From Phoronis australis (Eukaryota; Phoronida; Phoronidae), in NCBI GenBank assembly GCA_002633005.1, contig NMRA01000035.1, positions 1,421,178-1,485,177 on the forward strand: a stretch of DNA of 64,000 bases, written 5' to 3'. Position numbers and translations under genes: made by a program. Shown one piece after another: positions 12,701 to 27,700 of this stretch. Numbering within the stretch: position 1 is the stretch's first letter; each line of letters begins with the position of its first letter. The notes below the pieces were generated by a model. The model did not search any database. It saw only the letters and a program-made list of their open reading frames with translations, and was not told the DNA's origin.

Positions 12701-15700
12701 ACCTTTAGCGACAGTTGGCTAAATGTCAAGTCAACCAACATTTTCATGGTTCAATGAGCACACGCGAAAAGATCATCAATGACAAGGTGTAAAGCACAAA
12801 CGTCAACACCAGCATCTGAGAGAGAGAAATGTTGAATACTTGGGACAAAAAATACTTAAGCATCCGTTTACGTTAAACTTGTGAACTTAGCCCTACTTAA
12901 CAAGCTTAAACTAGTATGAAGAAAGGCGATTGTCCCACACTGGCAATACCATAACATCTGTATGGAAATAAAGGACAATGCGGAGAATTGGAAAAAATAT
13001 TCTTTAAATGCACAATGGTAGGTATGTCTTCACTGTATTGGCAGACAGGTGGGGACAACTTAAAAAGACACAACAATATGGCCCCAGTTTTAGATGACAA
13101 TTAATACCCAAATTTGTCCCTTTTCCTTGTTCACACCTTACAACTTTGTCCTGAACATTCAGAATTTCTCAAAACACTTTGGTAGTTGCCATGGTTTTGA
13201 TGATAAAGCATCTGTTTAGTGATAGCTGGCTTAATGAATACAGAAAAAAAGAAAAATTTCCTTGTCCACCTTGATAAGTCCAAATTTTGCAATTTTACTG
13301 TATTACGACAGAAAAACGAAGTGTTTACAACCACTCACTTTACTAGAGTCCGAAGGATGCTCAGCTATGGCCTCTACTGCTCCTGGATTCACCTTGAAGT
13401 CATCAGAAACACTGAAAACAAAACAAAACACCATAACCACGAGCTCCAACCAACACATTTACTCCACGCAACTCCGGGCAAGGGGTTTCCCACAAAAAGG
13501 GTCAATGGCAATAGGCAGCCAGTTAGGGTGGTCCTCTTGCCCTTTCGCACACAGTCCCTGGTGCTTATTTTGTCCTGTCGAACATAGTTTTAGTTGGTAT
13601 TTCGACTTTGTAGAGACATCTGCAGTGGGCATTTTGGCTTTGCACCACAGGTTGAATCATGTCAGGTGTAGATGGGAAGGGAATCATTGTTTTGAGTACG
13701 GCCTTCTGTCATTTGATACTGTCTTCAGTTGTTTTTTGAGTGTGGATGGACTTGATAAGGAAACCTATGTTGTTGTAGTCAGTAGCTAGTTACTCAGCAC
13801 GCATCATGTAGTTTGAAATCAAGTGATCGTATCGTCTTTTCTCCGACAGTGATCGTGATGACAGTGTTGTGCATAAAATCGTTTATCATCACTAACATGT
13901 ATCTTCAAAATTTTGCTAACATACTTCTGCATGACCACATCTTGGTAGATGATGTGATCCAGGAGTTCGAAGGTCGTGACATCCAGCAGGTGAATGTGAC
14001 CTCCCTCAGTGCCCAACAGGAGGTGCTCACAGTTGGACGTCAGACAGACAGACGAGATGGTCTTCAGCTTGCTGCAACAGAAACAACAATAATACTAACC
14101 ATGATAAATGTCACAAGCAGATCCAAGCATAACAGGAATAATAGACAACCCTCCCACACAAGTGAAGACACTCTCATTAACAGCATTCTTCAGTGACAAA
14201 TACAAATCAGCACTCAGAAGCATTGTAATTCTTTAATGAACAGCAATTCTCTGGCAAACCACAGTTCACTTCCCTCTCTGACAACATACACAGGCATAGC
14301 GTATGTTTGGTAAAACATTTAGAGTTTGTAAACTACAAAGGGTACAGCTAATGTTCGTGATGATAATGTTGTTTTCATCAGAAAAGAACTGCACCAAATG
14401 AGAAAAGCTGAGCACCAAACAAAACTTACTAGTGGGAACAGCGAAGTTGTCAGCGAGGAAAGAAGACTGAATATTTGGCTACAATTCAGTCACTCCATTG
14501 GGTGATTGAAACAAGGGAGCCTCTAGACAGTTTGGCAAATACGACGACAGTGAATAACATTTAGCAAAGAGTGCAGAGAAACTTTTACCTTCCTGACAAG
14601 CTCGAGACTGGTCATCAATTGAGAAATATGTACCACTTTCGGTATTTGCATATTAAAATATAAAAAATTCAAGCAACCAGCATCGCACGTTTTTAAAAGC
14701 AAACAGGTTTCAAAACTAAAACGTGTTCATATACACCAACCCTTATATATTATCATAATTTTTATGCTAAAAATTCAGTTTCACGTGGCGCAAAGTCAAA
14801 TTGCAAATTTCAGACCGGGAAAAATGAAGGTAATGATTTCTGTTGAGACAATTGGTTAACTCCATATTGTTCATGGCTTTATTGTGTGTAATTAGGGGGG
14901 CTAACTCACAATGAACCAAAACAATGGATAATGGAAAGTTTTCGAAGCCACTAGCTTTCGGTCTCGTCTCGAGAACATCGTCGAGTGGAATGGCAGATAA
15001 CTGGAGCCACGCTCATATCTGATTAGATGCGAGCGGGCTCGTTACCCGCCATTCCACCCGACAAAAACCTTGAGATGATACACAGAAACGAGCAAGGCTC
15101 CAGTTACCTGCCATTCCACTCGAGACGAGACCAGAAGCCAGTGGCTTCAAAAACTTTCATACTCCGACAGGGTACTTTCCATTACCCATGTTCTAACGGG
15201 AGTCGGTGATACCAACATTCGTTCTAAAACCGAAACAATGGTTTTCAAGTAAGCACTGTGAATTCTAACTGAAGACCAATGCACCCCCCTCCCGCATTAA
15301 ACCACATCTGTACATCAATTTATTGCGCAAGGTAGAGCCATCTATTGATTGCCTCTGTAATAGGTCCCTTTACCCCACAGTTCTATTGTCTGGACGTAAC
15401 CTAAAACATGTACATAAGAATGAGAGCCATCATCACCTCAGCTGGAACACTTATTAACTCTACATATAGAGCTGGGAGACAATGCAACTGCTCCACCTCC
15501 TGGATAAATAAGTATTCTGATGCCTATTTCGGGTAATACGGTTTGACTATTTTCTTTACAAAACTGTCGTCGCGCACAAATTATGGCCAAAAATTCATTT
15601 CTTTCCGTTTTTTCAAAGGCTGGCAACATTACCAAAAATGTGCTTATGACACCTACAGGAACAAACCATGCTAGTGAGTGACTAGGATTTTCTTAATCTT

Positions 15701-18700
15701 TATTGTGGAGGAGAAATAGGATGTCACTTGTGAGCCATAAGTGGCAGGCTGAATATGCAACAAAAAAACTTCCAGTTAGCAAGTTGTGTTCCAAACTAAG
15801 CAAAAAAACACAAAAATTCTGTGCGTTTCCAACAAAGGACTTTGTTTCGGAAACGGCAACTGTGAGCTTCATCAAAAATTTAATGAAGACGGCTATCTAT
15901 GGCATCCAACTAAGAAAATTGTAGTCATCTCAGGGCAATGTCAATGTATCAATAATGAACAGGCTGGTAATTGGAGTACTTAGCTAAATTACAAAACTAG
16001 AGCCAAGGAACAAAGTCCTTAAAGCCTACCCTCAATAGTAACACAAGTAAATTTAGTTCCAACAATATGTTAAAATCATCACTGACCACACCGAAGTCAT
16101 AAATTGCCACATGTAACGAATGGTTAGGCTTATTACCCGACTTTCGTCTACATCACCGCCAGAATCCTCAGTCAAGTCTAACAGCTGTGAACAACAACCG
16201 TGTACTTCGGGGGTTCTATTCAATATGCTCTGGTGTCCACCACAGAGGCATACTTCTACTGCAGGCTCTAGTGAATATTCACAACTACTGCTATCGGCTG
16301 TCCTTTACGTTTTCTCGCAGCGACCCAATGAGGCGTTAAAAAGCCTACTTTACATACAGTTTGATGTGCCAGCGTTAAAGAGTTTAAATCGTGTTTTCCT
16401 GTGTTACTGAATCATTGGCACAACTATCTGAACAGTCCAATACATCTGGAATAACAAAAATCTATTTGAAGAAGGTTTTAAAGAGCAATGACTTTTATGT
16501 CATTTGTCAAATTCCGGAATTTATTGAGTGGATTTGCAAGTGTGAAACAGATTAACAAAGATTTTTATTTCAATACTGCAACCAACACTGCATACATTAA
16601 ATTCAGTACTCTGCAGACTCTGCTTTTCCTCAATAACAGGAAATGAGTATAATTCACGAAATAAGCTTCTTTAATGGATTAAGAAGTTTTGAATGCAATT
16701 CAGAACCAGAAACCATTATCGTAATATTTTTTTGCTTTTAATAACTTTAAAGAAATAAGAACATGGCCACAAATAGATCGATGATTATTACCGTATGCAG
16801 CAGACAAGTTCTGGCAGTTGTGGATTCTTTCTGAAGGTGACGTTATTTTTATGGTTTTCGAAAATAAACTGCTTGGCGAAGTTATCACAAGAATGAGCAG
16901 AGGCAGAATTCAGCAGAAAGGTAGTTCCTAGATAATTTGTATGTTATTGATTTATAGTAAAACAGACATACTTCTAAAATGCAAACTAATGTAATTATCG
17001 TGTTACTGATACTGTTGTTTTGGCATTAACCTTTGTTTCTGCTACATCCTATTAAAAGACATGGTCGCGTGACCCAATGGGTAAAAGATTGGTAAAACGT
17101 AAAAAAATCCTTTTTTAAGTCATTAAATAAACAAATGGCCCGTGAGTTATGAACAGCACTTTTTTCTTCCTCTACAATGTACACGGGTGGATACACCACT
17201 TCATGGCGCCCAAGCCACAGAGGTACCGACGGACTATCAAGTCAACGCTCGCAGGATCTACAGTGTTTGGCGAGTTGCTTTTTGGAATCCTGGATAAGCC
17301 CCCGTCTACAGGCTTTCTTTTTTCAGAAGATTATTGGGTTAAAATGTATCCTTTCATAGATATTATGCCAAATACTGCATCAGTTCATAAGGTCCCTACA
17401 TAAACTTAAACAACATCAACAAAACCTTACAACAAAGTTTTCTTATCAAACAGTGCTGCAACAACAAGACTTAAATCTCGTCAACATGCTCATCTCCAAA
17501 CAGTGTGGTATGAGCCTTTTCATTTCCAATGCCAACAATTTTCACCAATCCGGCCATCTGACCGCAGAGCCCTTCACCTAAAGAGCTGTTATTTGGAAAA
17601 GACGTTTTCTCGCTTCTCGTTACTATATTAATCTAAAACAGCAAAGAGAAAAAATAACACAGTAGAAAAGCACTGAGGCGCTAATGTGCTGACCCAAGCA
17701 CGTAGAGTGAATTCCTCAGATATGACTTGCGCATAAAAAACACAACTGTCTCTTTGGCAGAGGAAATGCAAGAACTTTGTCTGCAACTAATGACCAATGA
17801 AATTTGAGCCAAAAGATCGAGGCACAAGATCCACTTACCAGTTTTAACTTCACCAAATGTTGAACTAGCAATTACCTATTAATTATAATTTCATAAAAAT
17901 TCTTTAAATTAAGGACAAAAATAATTGCTAAAATTGGTACATTTCTAATTTTCAGAAGCAGGTCACATTGTTGCTAATTCTCAAAATGTTACCAAATGTT
18001 GTTTGGTAACAGCTAAGCCATACAAACCCTGTTGAATGCAAAATAAATTTCCATGAAAAGTTATTTTTGTTGAGAAACTTAACGAAATGACATTTCGCAT
18101 GTCTGTCATATACTTATAGTGATCCAAACTGAAGAAATTTTACCGTGGTCTGACAAATGCCAAACCTGGAGTAAGAGTTTGTTGCAAACATGAAAATTAA
18201 AATCAATATCAATAATTTTAATCCTGATTTTCCGCGATAACAAGAAACTGGCACAATTCACAGAAACCAACTTTTTTAATAGAGATTTTGAACGAATTAT
18301 ACCTAACAAACCACTGCTTGCTTTCAATAACTAGTGCATGAATCTATCTACAAATCATTTCTTTGTTATGATGACAAAGAAAGGAGACAAAATCAGACAT
18401 GTGGGTCTCATAAGGAAACATGAGAACTGTCCATCATAGATAACAATCATTGTTGTAGATCTTATGTAACAAAATTAAACATTCAAGAGTGACACAGAAT
18501 GTAGGCACATGCATTCAGAGTGCAGAGCATAGGGGCATGAAGGGCAACACAAGAGAGCCCTGCCAAGCTACAGATAAGGGCCCTCCAGGGCAATCGTCCA
18601 TAATTATCAATTCAATATTGAACTCCACAAATGAATGTTTCCCAGGCAGCCTGCATGTTAACATGAACATTATGGTAATCTTTGGTATGATGTCATGTAT

Positions 18701-21700
18701 GTACTTTTGAAAAATTCGTGCCACAGTTCATGTCACAAAATTAGTGGATTTTGAACACATAAAGAAATTAACTTAATTTGACGTTAAACACATTAACAAG
18801 AACAAATTAAAGTGCTGAGATGGACATACAACTGCAAGTGGGTGTTTATTAGCTTCATTTAACAACACAATTAAACTACCTGAAAACACATTGGTACTAC
18901 CTGAGACCCAAGCCATTCACACATCTGTCAAGGTCTATCAAAAAAAAAACCTATCAAGTCATTTTGACACTGACAGAAAAGCAATATCTAGCCAAAAACT
19001 AAAATGGCCCAAAGGAAGTGCTCCAGTGGCCTAATCCATTCCAAGGTCAGCTGGTGCTGATGCATCCCAGTCATAAATGTTCACAAAATTCATTACTTTG
19101 CTTTAGTAGTCGAATCTGCACGAAAATCAGAGCCTGGCTGGAACCTAAACTTTTCACTAGAAATCGAACTCCTTCGAATTGGAATACGAATTTAAGACCA
19201 TTGCCTGTATATTTCACTGCCCCTGGTGATTATGTAATCCAATTTTCCACTAGATGGTCACATTTAAGCCATAAGTTCAAGTATGAACTTGAAAACGAGA
19301 GCTTCCTTGAAATCCAGAGCTTCTACATGGCATTTGATGTCACGATCTTCGGCCAAATTTAGCCTCACTCCCATATTTAAAGTATTTAGAAATCACGCAA
19401 AATTTCCCTTATCAGGCCTCAAAATTCCCCTCCAATGATAAAAACTTCCCCTCAAACGTAGAATCACTTCTACTTGCAGCATTGGTTATAAGGAGTGGAA
19501 ACTAGAGGGGAGGGGGGGACAGGGTATCTTTCCCCTCGAGTGAGCAAGGGCCCTGTTCTAGTAGTTAGCTATAGTTGCTGCTCGGGCATGGTTGGCCCTG
19601 GCATCACATGAAGGGAACCTCCCCACAGCACACAAGAAGCCACAGAGAAACAGCTGTCTCCTGCTGGCTTATCAACAAGTAGACAGCAAAACACTCCACA
19701 GAGCAAATGTCTGTGGACAGATGGCTCAGACCTTGTCAAGGAGTAGCTGTCTAATTAATCAAAGGGGAATGTTCAAAATAATAGGGCAGATGTTGATACA
19801 AACATGCAGCGTGCAATCTGCAGCAGTTCTTATCTGGGCAGCCAATGTGGAATGAATCTAGGTCACAGCAGACCATAAGTAGGTCATCCCTGTGTAGTAA
19901 ACAACAGCACTGACAAGTTAGCAGGAAATGCAAACGACAGGCTGGACACAAGGGATGTATGTGGATGTTGGCAGGCACAGACAGCTGACTATAACGCCAA
20001 AAGGAAGTCCGCACCTCATCACTGGGGACTTGTCAGAGTTGCTCAAAAAGTTGCTGATCACAAAACTATGATTACAGCTGACTCAGAAATCCAAACCCAT
20101 AAGCCCCAAAGTTTACACTGGCCTGTGTTAACAACAAACGAGCACAAGCAAGATACAGGTCCATGAATTACTCTAAGCAGAGAGCCACATATCCATGACA
20201 AGAACACGCCAGTTAAGAGTTGTTACAGTGAAACGTAGGATACCATACATACATGACCTAAGGCCCTTTCACACTAGCGTCGGCACCCAATGTAATGGGG
20301 AATTGTGGTCACTAAGAATAGTTAACTTCAGTCTTGCATCAAAGTTAACAGTTCCAGTTAACTTCGCAGTAAACGGGTGGATTTAACAGTGGAGTGGCGA
20401 TGCTACGGTGCAGTTCAACAGTTAACTTTGGTTTCAGCGAAGTTAATAATTAATGGGTAATGTGTCGTCATTAATAGCTACTCTTATTTTATATATATAT
20501 AGCCAATTGAATGTCATTTGGCAGTCACGTAAATTTTCCCATATTGGGACAGTAAAAAAATCTTAGCATGCCCGGGATGCATTAGCACTACTGTGTGATT
20601 ACTTCGATGATGATAGTGTCACCTACCGTTTACTTCGATGCCGTTAACTACCAAAGCTAGTATGAACAATTCAATTAACTTTGCAGTTTACGTGGATGCT
20701 CCGCTCATACCGGAGTTAAGTTAGTATGAAAGAACCTCTAGATACCTCACACAATAAGCCCCAAAATAAAAGAATACCAATTATGTAGATTTGGGGGTTC
20801 CCCTGAAGGCTCTTAAAAGGACTTCAGTTGCATAAAGTCAGGCACTTGAGTGGCTGTAATGAGGACTGCTTATAGGCAGTTGAGTATTTGAGGACATCGG
20901 TCACAGAAGAGTGGGCAAACACTACACCCTAAAACTTGCAGTAAGCCACACAGCTTATCAATGGACAATGCTTGCTACTGCACCTCAACAGACATGCCAC
21001 GGAGTGATCTAGCCTGAGGCGCAAGAAAAATGTGCAGGATGAATTGAGGTCAGATTACGCTGACTAGTATGATTTTCCGGATGCAAGTCACTAATTCCAG
21101 GCCAAAATTCTCTACCCATGAATGTGATGTCTAACAAAAAATAGAGAACAATGAGGTCCTCCAATGGGAACTGAATAGAATACAAAAAAATACAACCATA
21201 GCTTCCAGAATAATGCAACCTTGATGTCAATTTACGTATAAACTGTTGTTCTTCTGAACTAATAATCAGCTGCAATAGTCACTTACAGGGGTCAAGTATT
21301 TTGAGAACCAGTTTTCTCCAATGAATAACGTGCATCAAACTGGTTCTGAAAATCAGAGACCTTAGTAAGTGGCTGTTGCCTGATCAGCCGACAGGAAGGA
21401 AATGTTTTGAAATTTCTTTCATAACTGATTTTACACTATCGACAAGTACTCCAAAGCTGGTGGCCTAGTCATATACCACAGTAAATTAAGGTGAGTTGTT
21501 TCGAAACTGCAAGCAGCACCATCTATCAAAACCATTGCTTCCGCGCGTGGTTTTGGATGGAACCATTTGTTATGATTCTTAAATACAACCAATTAACATT
21601 CCCAATTACGGGAATTCTTCACTCATTCAGCACACAACATGACCAGCAAGTGAAATGCAAACCGTCAACTTTCTCCACAAAAAAAGGTAAGGAAAATGTT

Positions 21701-24700
21701 TGGGCTATAACTAGCACAATGTGTACAGTGTAGATGCCATGTAGCAACATTTTGTTAAGTCTCCACTATTTGTAGCGATATAATCAGCCCTCGAAAAATG
21801 GAATATGGCAATTTTGGGAATTATTTTTGTGCAAATTAAGTGGAGAATTACCATGGACTGAGCATTGTTGATGATAAGGAGCTCACAAATTTCTTCCACA
21901 GGGAGAACCATCGCCTCAATCTCGACTTATTCAAGTTTAAAGTTGGCAACTTCGGCTAGACACAATTTGTACCAAGCAGGCCAATGGGGCACAATACGCA
22001 TGGCAGTTGTGAAAATAAAACCAGGCAACGCCAAACTTTGTTGAGATTCGAAGCGCGCAAGATTGCCTGAATATCCACAACACCTGTTTTTAACTCTCTT
22101 TAAATTCCAACAGAACGTCTAATCCTTTTAGGCCTGGATGCAACAGGAATGCTACTTATACGCCCACTCTGACAAAGAGAAACAGTAGCTCTAAGTTATG
22201 GTTAATTTGTTGTTTTATAATGGCAAAAAATCCATAGCGTAGTAAAGTAATTCTTGCATAAAGTGGGTCTTAGGTTGACAAAACCTGACTAGTTTAATAT
22301 AAAGACTCAACTAGTTTAAGTTTACAGACACGGCATGCACTACCGACTAACAGTGACCGTACCTTCCCTCCTGGGCAAACTGGTCGAAGACCTTCACCTG
22401 TTCCATCGCTGACTGACCCTCCTTGACGTTGATCTCCCATAGGTGGAGTGTGTTGTCCGTTGTCAGCGAGACGAGGCGACCCTAACAAAAAATTGGATGG
22501 TTCGCTCAAGAACGTGCAACTGCCAATTATAGCACATTTACAACCCTGAATTTTGGTCATACTTAAACGCTACTTCAGTAACAAGACTTACCTTAAGATA
22601 CCACATTTCGTACAATGACGAGGTCGACTTTTCAGTTTTAACTTTGCAATGTGTCAAAGAAATCGAATCGTGAAATAAGGCATGTTAAAGCTTCTCGTTT
22701 TCAATTGGGGTTCAGAATGTCTTGAAGCATTATGCGCCGTTTCAATCTTATGTTGTTCTTTGCAATTCATGAAGCACCAAAGTAGCACTCAACATGGCTT
22801 AAACACAACAAACGGACTTCTGAAACACTCAACATTGCCCTGAAATCTGTTATGTGAGACACAGGTTGGGCTTTTTTACAAATAGAGATGAAAAAGTTGT
22901 GTGGGTTCTTGGTGAGACAGTGCCCATTATAAATACGCAATTAAGGTATCAATTCTGTTTCGTGCTTTGCTACAAATATCAGTTTCAAATCTGTTTGTTA
23001 TCACCAGTCATGACTAAGTAAATATCAAAAGATCAAAAGGTTAATTAGCTGTCATCTGACTACAGCTGCCGTCAATTACGTTGTTAGTTCTACTGAAACC
23101 AATGAAAAATCAGACTAAGGTTTTGTGTTGACAATTCCAAATATTGATCTCTTTGTCTTACCTGGTCAGGAAGAAAATAGAGCTGAGTGACGCCAACATC
23201 TCCGCTGTGCTTGGCGGAGAACTCGACACCGGCACCGCCAAAACTGAGAGGTGGAGTTAAGGCTCAACAATCAACCAATGTACCCATAGAGGGTTGAGCC
23301 GGAGCTCATCACTTCAACAGGACAAATTATAGATTTCAGTCACAAAATTCGGCAAAGTACAGAAAATATGAACTTGCAGAAAACATTTCATAAAGCAGTG
23401 TATGGGGTCAATACTTAAGAAATTTAAGTGACAATAAACTCGCGCCGGTCAAAATCCAACTTTAAATAAGGCCACTTTCAGTTATCATCTAGTCCTTTAC
23501 TGAGGTTATCAATGACTCCAGGGCCTGGTTGCACGAAAAAGTCCTAAATAGGGACTCGACTAAGCTCCCTAAATCCACTACACATTTGTGTCTATCTTTA
23601 CTCACAGATATAAACGTTTTCTATCACCTCATTTTTATTATGAGCTCCTTTTGACTAATGACATTTTAAAATAATATAACTCAAAACCGAGTCTAATGAC
23701 ATTCTATAATAATATAACTCGAAACTGAGTCCTGAGTTCAGTGAAAATACATAGGGATTTTACACGAGCAGATCCTTATTTATTTTCGATAATGTTAAGA
23801 ACTCAAAACAGAGATCACATTTGATTTGTAACACAGCCAAAACTTGACTTAGTCATGAAACTAAAATAGTATAAGAAAGGACACTAGCGTTATCACAAGT
23901 CCACAAATACGCGATAGATTTAGGGAATTTAGCCTATTCCCTATTTGGGACTGCTTCATGTAACCGGGCACGGAAGACCAGACCCAGTCCAGACCCACTA
24001 CGTTATTTTTTTATAATACTTTGGTTTCAGTGGCCAAGGCAGGGGCAGTCAAGACTTTTTGTGACCAATTTCTAATCAATTCAAACATAGGATGAGAACA
24101 CAGCGATATTGCTTCAGAAAAGCACATAAGCCTGAGAATATAGAACTTTCAACAAACAACGTGATAAAAAGACATTTTATTTTTTATCACCAAACCAAGT
24201 TTTAAAATTTGTGAAAATGAAAGTTTTTGATTATCAAGACCCACAATGCTGTACATTCCCAATGTTGCTGATAACGTGACGAATAATGTACCAAGCAACT
24301 ACGAGGAATGATAATATGTTGAAACTATAGAAAGGCACTGCATCGGCAGTATGCAAACATACTGTCCCTGGGAAAGTTTTAGCATTCTGTGAGATTACAC
24401 TTGTTTTCAAACAAAACAAAGGGTATTCCCAGCTTAAAAACAGCAGTGATTGAATTCACTGGTCAACTATGTGGCTGCATTCACACAGGTGCTGTCACCA
24501 CACAACTGTCTATAGGGATTGTGTAACAGGACCATATTTGACTCCTAGTACAAAGGAAGAAAGCGATTACCAGAGAAAACCAGAAAACCGTTTTCATGAC
24601 TGTGACAATATACACACGTAACAAGCGTAACACGCGGTTTCTATTTTTAACAGACTTTATGAGCAAGATCAGAAAGGAATGTTGATCAATCACCTTCAAC

Positions 24701-27700
24701 ATACTAGATTCCTTCTTAAGTAAACATAAACCCAATTGTACAACTCCTACACCATACTGAGAATATACCCTATACTATAAAGAAAATACTAGTGGACAGC
24801 CATGTAGTGGGCAAAAATGGTCATTTTCTCAACATCCGATCTGCTGGGTTACTTTAAATGTAGTCAGGGTCTGTATTATATCACTGGGTAGTACAAAAAT
24901 TGTCAACTGGCATTACCAGGATCCTTGTCAAACTGGGTTACTTAGTAGACTAAAACTGTTGAAGTGGTGTTCATTAGCAGGTAACCACAGACTGCTCTCA
25001 CTCTCATCAGGCTAACTTAAGGCTAACACAAAGTGATTTAACACAGGGCAGGAGTCTGTTTCTATGGTAACCAGTACAGGCACTACTGAAATGCATTTGG
25101 AAAACACAATTGCAGTGGGAAGCATTTCCTGTGAATAAAACCAGTAACAGCAAAAAGGCTCTTTGGCTGGAGTAGTATTGAGAGCCAATCAATTCTATTG
25201 TTTCGGTGCTGGAAACAAACTTTCAACTTAGTAGGCAATGGGTGAAGGTCGGTTCTGTCGGTACAACATGAATGCAAGCAAACAAAAGCCTGCCAACCAG
25301 ACAAGCCACAATCACATATAAAAACCTTCTAGCAGCAATTGTGGTTAAGGTTGGATGAGATTGAAAGGCAGTGGCCCAGATCTGTAGCAATGTCAGCAAT
25401 GAAGAGAAATAGTGTACACATTGATCAATAGAGTAGTGTCGAGATGTTTTTGAAATCTACCGAGTGAATATGCAGGCAGCAAGTGGATTGTACTCTTTCA
25501 AATAGAGACAATGCAAACAAGTCAAAACTTTAATTTCAATTTGGAGAGTTGCAGATCACCAATGCGACAACAGATTTTCTTTGGCAACGATTCACCATTT
25601 GTGAAGGCCAGGATTTTCAGGAGAGCTCAATGCCCATTAAGCATCATGGTAATTATGCCATGCCACATTTGGCGAGCTGACATTAAATGCTACCGTAACC
25701 GTCGAGCTCTACTTTTCTTTCATTTCACAAACGAAAATGGCGTCGCTGAGATGTGCCGAAATTACCCAAACGAGAATTTGCATATTGCTACATCCTACCG
25801 TAGTGTTTGCAATAAGCCAATGAGGGACTGCGCTAGACTTGCCATTGATAAAATGCTCCCGGCTAAGCCAAGGCATTATAGATAATGTAGTCTTTCCGAT
25901 TAAGCCAGTCAGATGCAACCACTCAGGGTGAGTAAATGTACAACTTGTTTGCGAAACCACTCCACAAACGAAACCACTCCACAAACGTTCCAAGGATTTG
26001 ACCCAAATACAAAAGTACAGAGCAACAGCACAACATGACATTCTCAAGCTAGAAGTCACACCTCAGCCTAGGTTATAGTGTACACAAAAACAACACTGAT
26101 AAATATTTATCTTTCAATCACTGTGTCAAGAACTGGATACTGCCAAAAACATACCTTTTCGCCATAGTTTGACGGTGATTACAGATAGTCGTTAAAATGT
26201 AGGTTCAGCATTGAAGTTTGGCACTGCTAAAAAAGTTGGGACTACATTGCCAAACCTGTGGCCACCCGCAGACTTTTTACAACTTGAAATACAGGTGCAA
26301 AACTTGTGAGTCATCGCCAATCAGACAAGGTGAGCAGTNNNNNNNNNNNNNNNNNNNNNNNNNNNNNNNNNNNNNNNNNNNNNNNNNNNNNNNNNNNNNN
26401 NNNNNNNNNNNNNNNNNNNNNNNNNNNNNNNNNNNNNNNNNNNNNNNNNNNNNNNNNNNNNNNNNNNNNNNNNNNNNNNNNNNNNNNNNNNNNNNNNNNN
26501 NNNNNNNNNNNNNNNNNNNNNNNNNNNNNNNNNNNNNNNNNNNNNNNNNNNNNNNNNNNNNNNNNNNNNNNNNNNNNNNNNNNNNNNNNNNNNNNNNNNN
26601 NNNNNNNNNNNNNNNNNNNNNNNNNNNNNNNNNNNNNNNNNTACAACATGAATGCAAGCAAACAAAAGCCTGCCAACCAGACAAGCCACAATCACATATA
26701 AAAACCTTCTAGCAGCAATAGTGGTTAAGGTTGGATGAGATTGAAAGGCAGTGGCCCAGATCTGTAGCAATGTCAGCAATGAAGAGAAATAGTGTACACA
26801 TTGATCAATGGAGTAGTGTCAAGATGTTTTTGAAATCTACCGAGTGAATATGCAGGCAGCAAGTGGATTGTACTCTTTCAAATAGAGACTATGCAAACAA
26901 GTCAACAAAACTTTAATTTCAGTTTGGCGAGTTGCAGATCACCAATGCGACAACAGATTTTCTTTGGCAACGATTCACCATTTGTGAAGGCCAGGCCTGC
27001 GTTCAGTAGACGCTAGGACCTACGCTAGGACCTAGCTAAAACCTAGTCGAAGACACGTGTTCTAATTTAAAATGCACGGCAATATCTCACGTAATCTCGC
27101 GAAGTCTTGCTTTTAAGCGAGGTCCTAGCGTTACTGAACAGGCGGCAGGATTTTCAGGAGAGCTCAATGCCCATTTAGCATCATGGTAATTATGCCACGC
27201 CACATTTGGCTAGCTGACATTAAATGCTAACCATCGAGCTCTATTTTTATTTCATTTCACAAACGAAAATGGTGTCGCTGAGATGTGCCAAAATTACCCA
27301 AACGAGAATTTGCATATTGCTACATCTTACCGTAGTGTTTGCAATAAGCCAATGATGGACTGCGCTAGACTTGCCATTGATAAAATGCTCCCGGCTAAGC
27401 CAAGGCATTATAGATAATGTAGTCTTTCCGATTAAGCCAGTCAGATGCAACCACTCAGGGTGAGTAAATGTAAAACTTGTTTGCGAAACCACTCCACAAA
27501 CGAAACCACTCCACAAACGTTCCAAGGATTTGACCCAAATACAAAAGTACAGAGCAACAGCACAACATGACATTCTCAAGCTAGAAGTCACACCTCAGCC
27601 TAGGTTATAGTGCAAACAAAAACAACACTGATAAATATTTATCTTTCAATCACTGTGTCAAGAACTGGATACTGCTAAAAAACATACCTTTTCGCCATAG

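Larger units (their letters stand above)
11690..12730 (+). repeat. Dispersed repeat R1, copy 2, interrupted by the hAT-like element
   Basis: Segments 11690-11777 and 12286-12730 together match the reverse complement of 45420-45700 and the plus copy at 4790-5160, for example TCTCCAAAACAACG before the insertion and TGTTCCACTTTTGCATGAGA after it. The family is old: the copies differ at many sites. Confidence 0.7.
8572..13338 (-). other. LLGL intron 6
   Basis: A 4.8 kb intron. Its left 3 kb shows nothing I recognise. The right half holds repeat R1 copy 2, split by the hAT-like element at 11778-12285. Confidence 0.7.
14072..22362 (-). other. LLGL intron 4
   Basis: An 8.3 kb intron. It contains a foldback element (14922-15194), a possible MITE (20261-20739) and a weak repeat (19413-19559). 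I see no gene in the rest. Confidence 0.7.
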
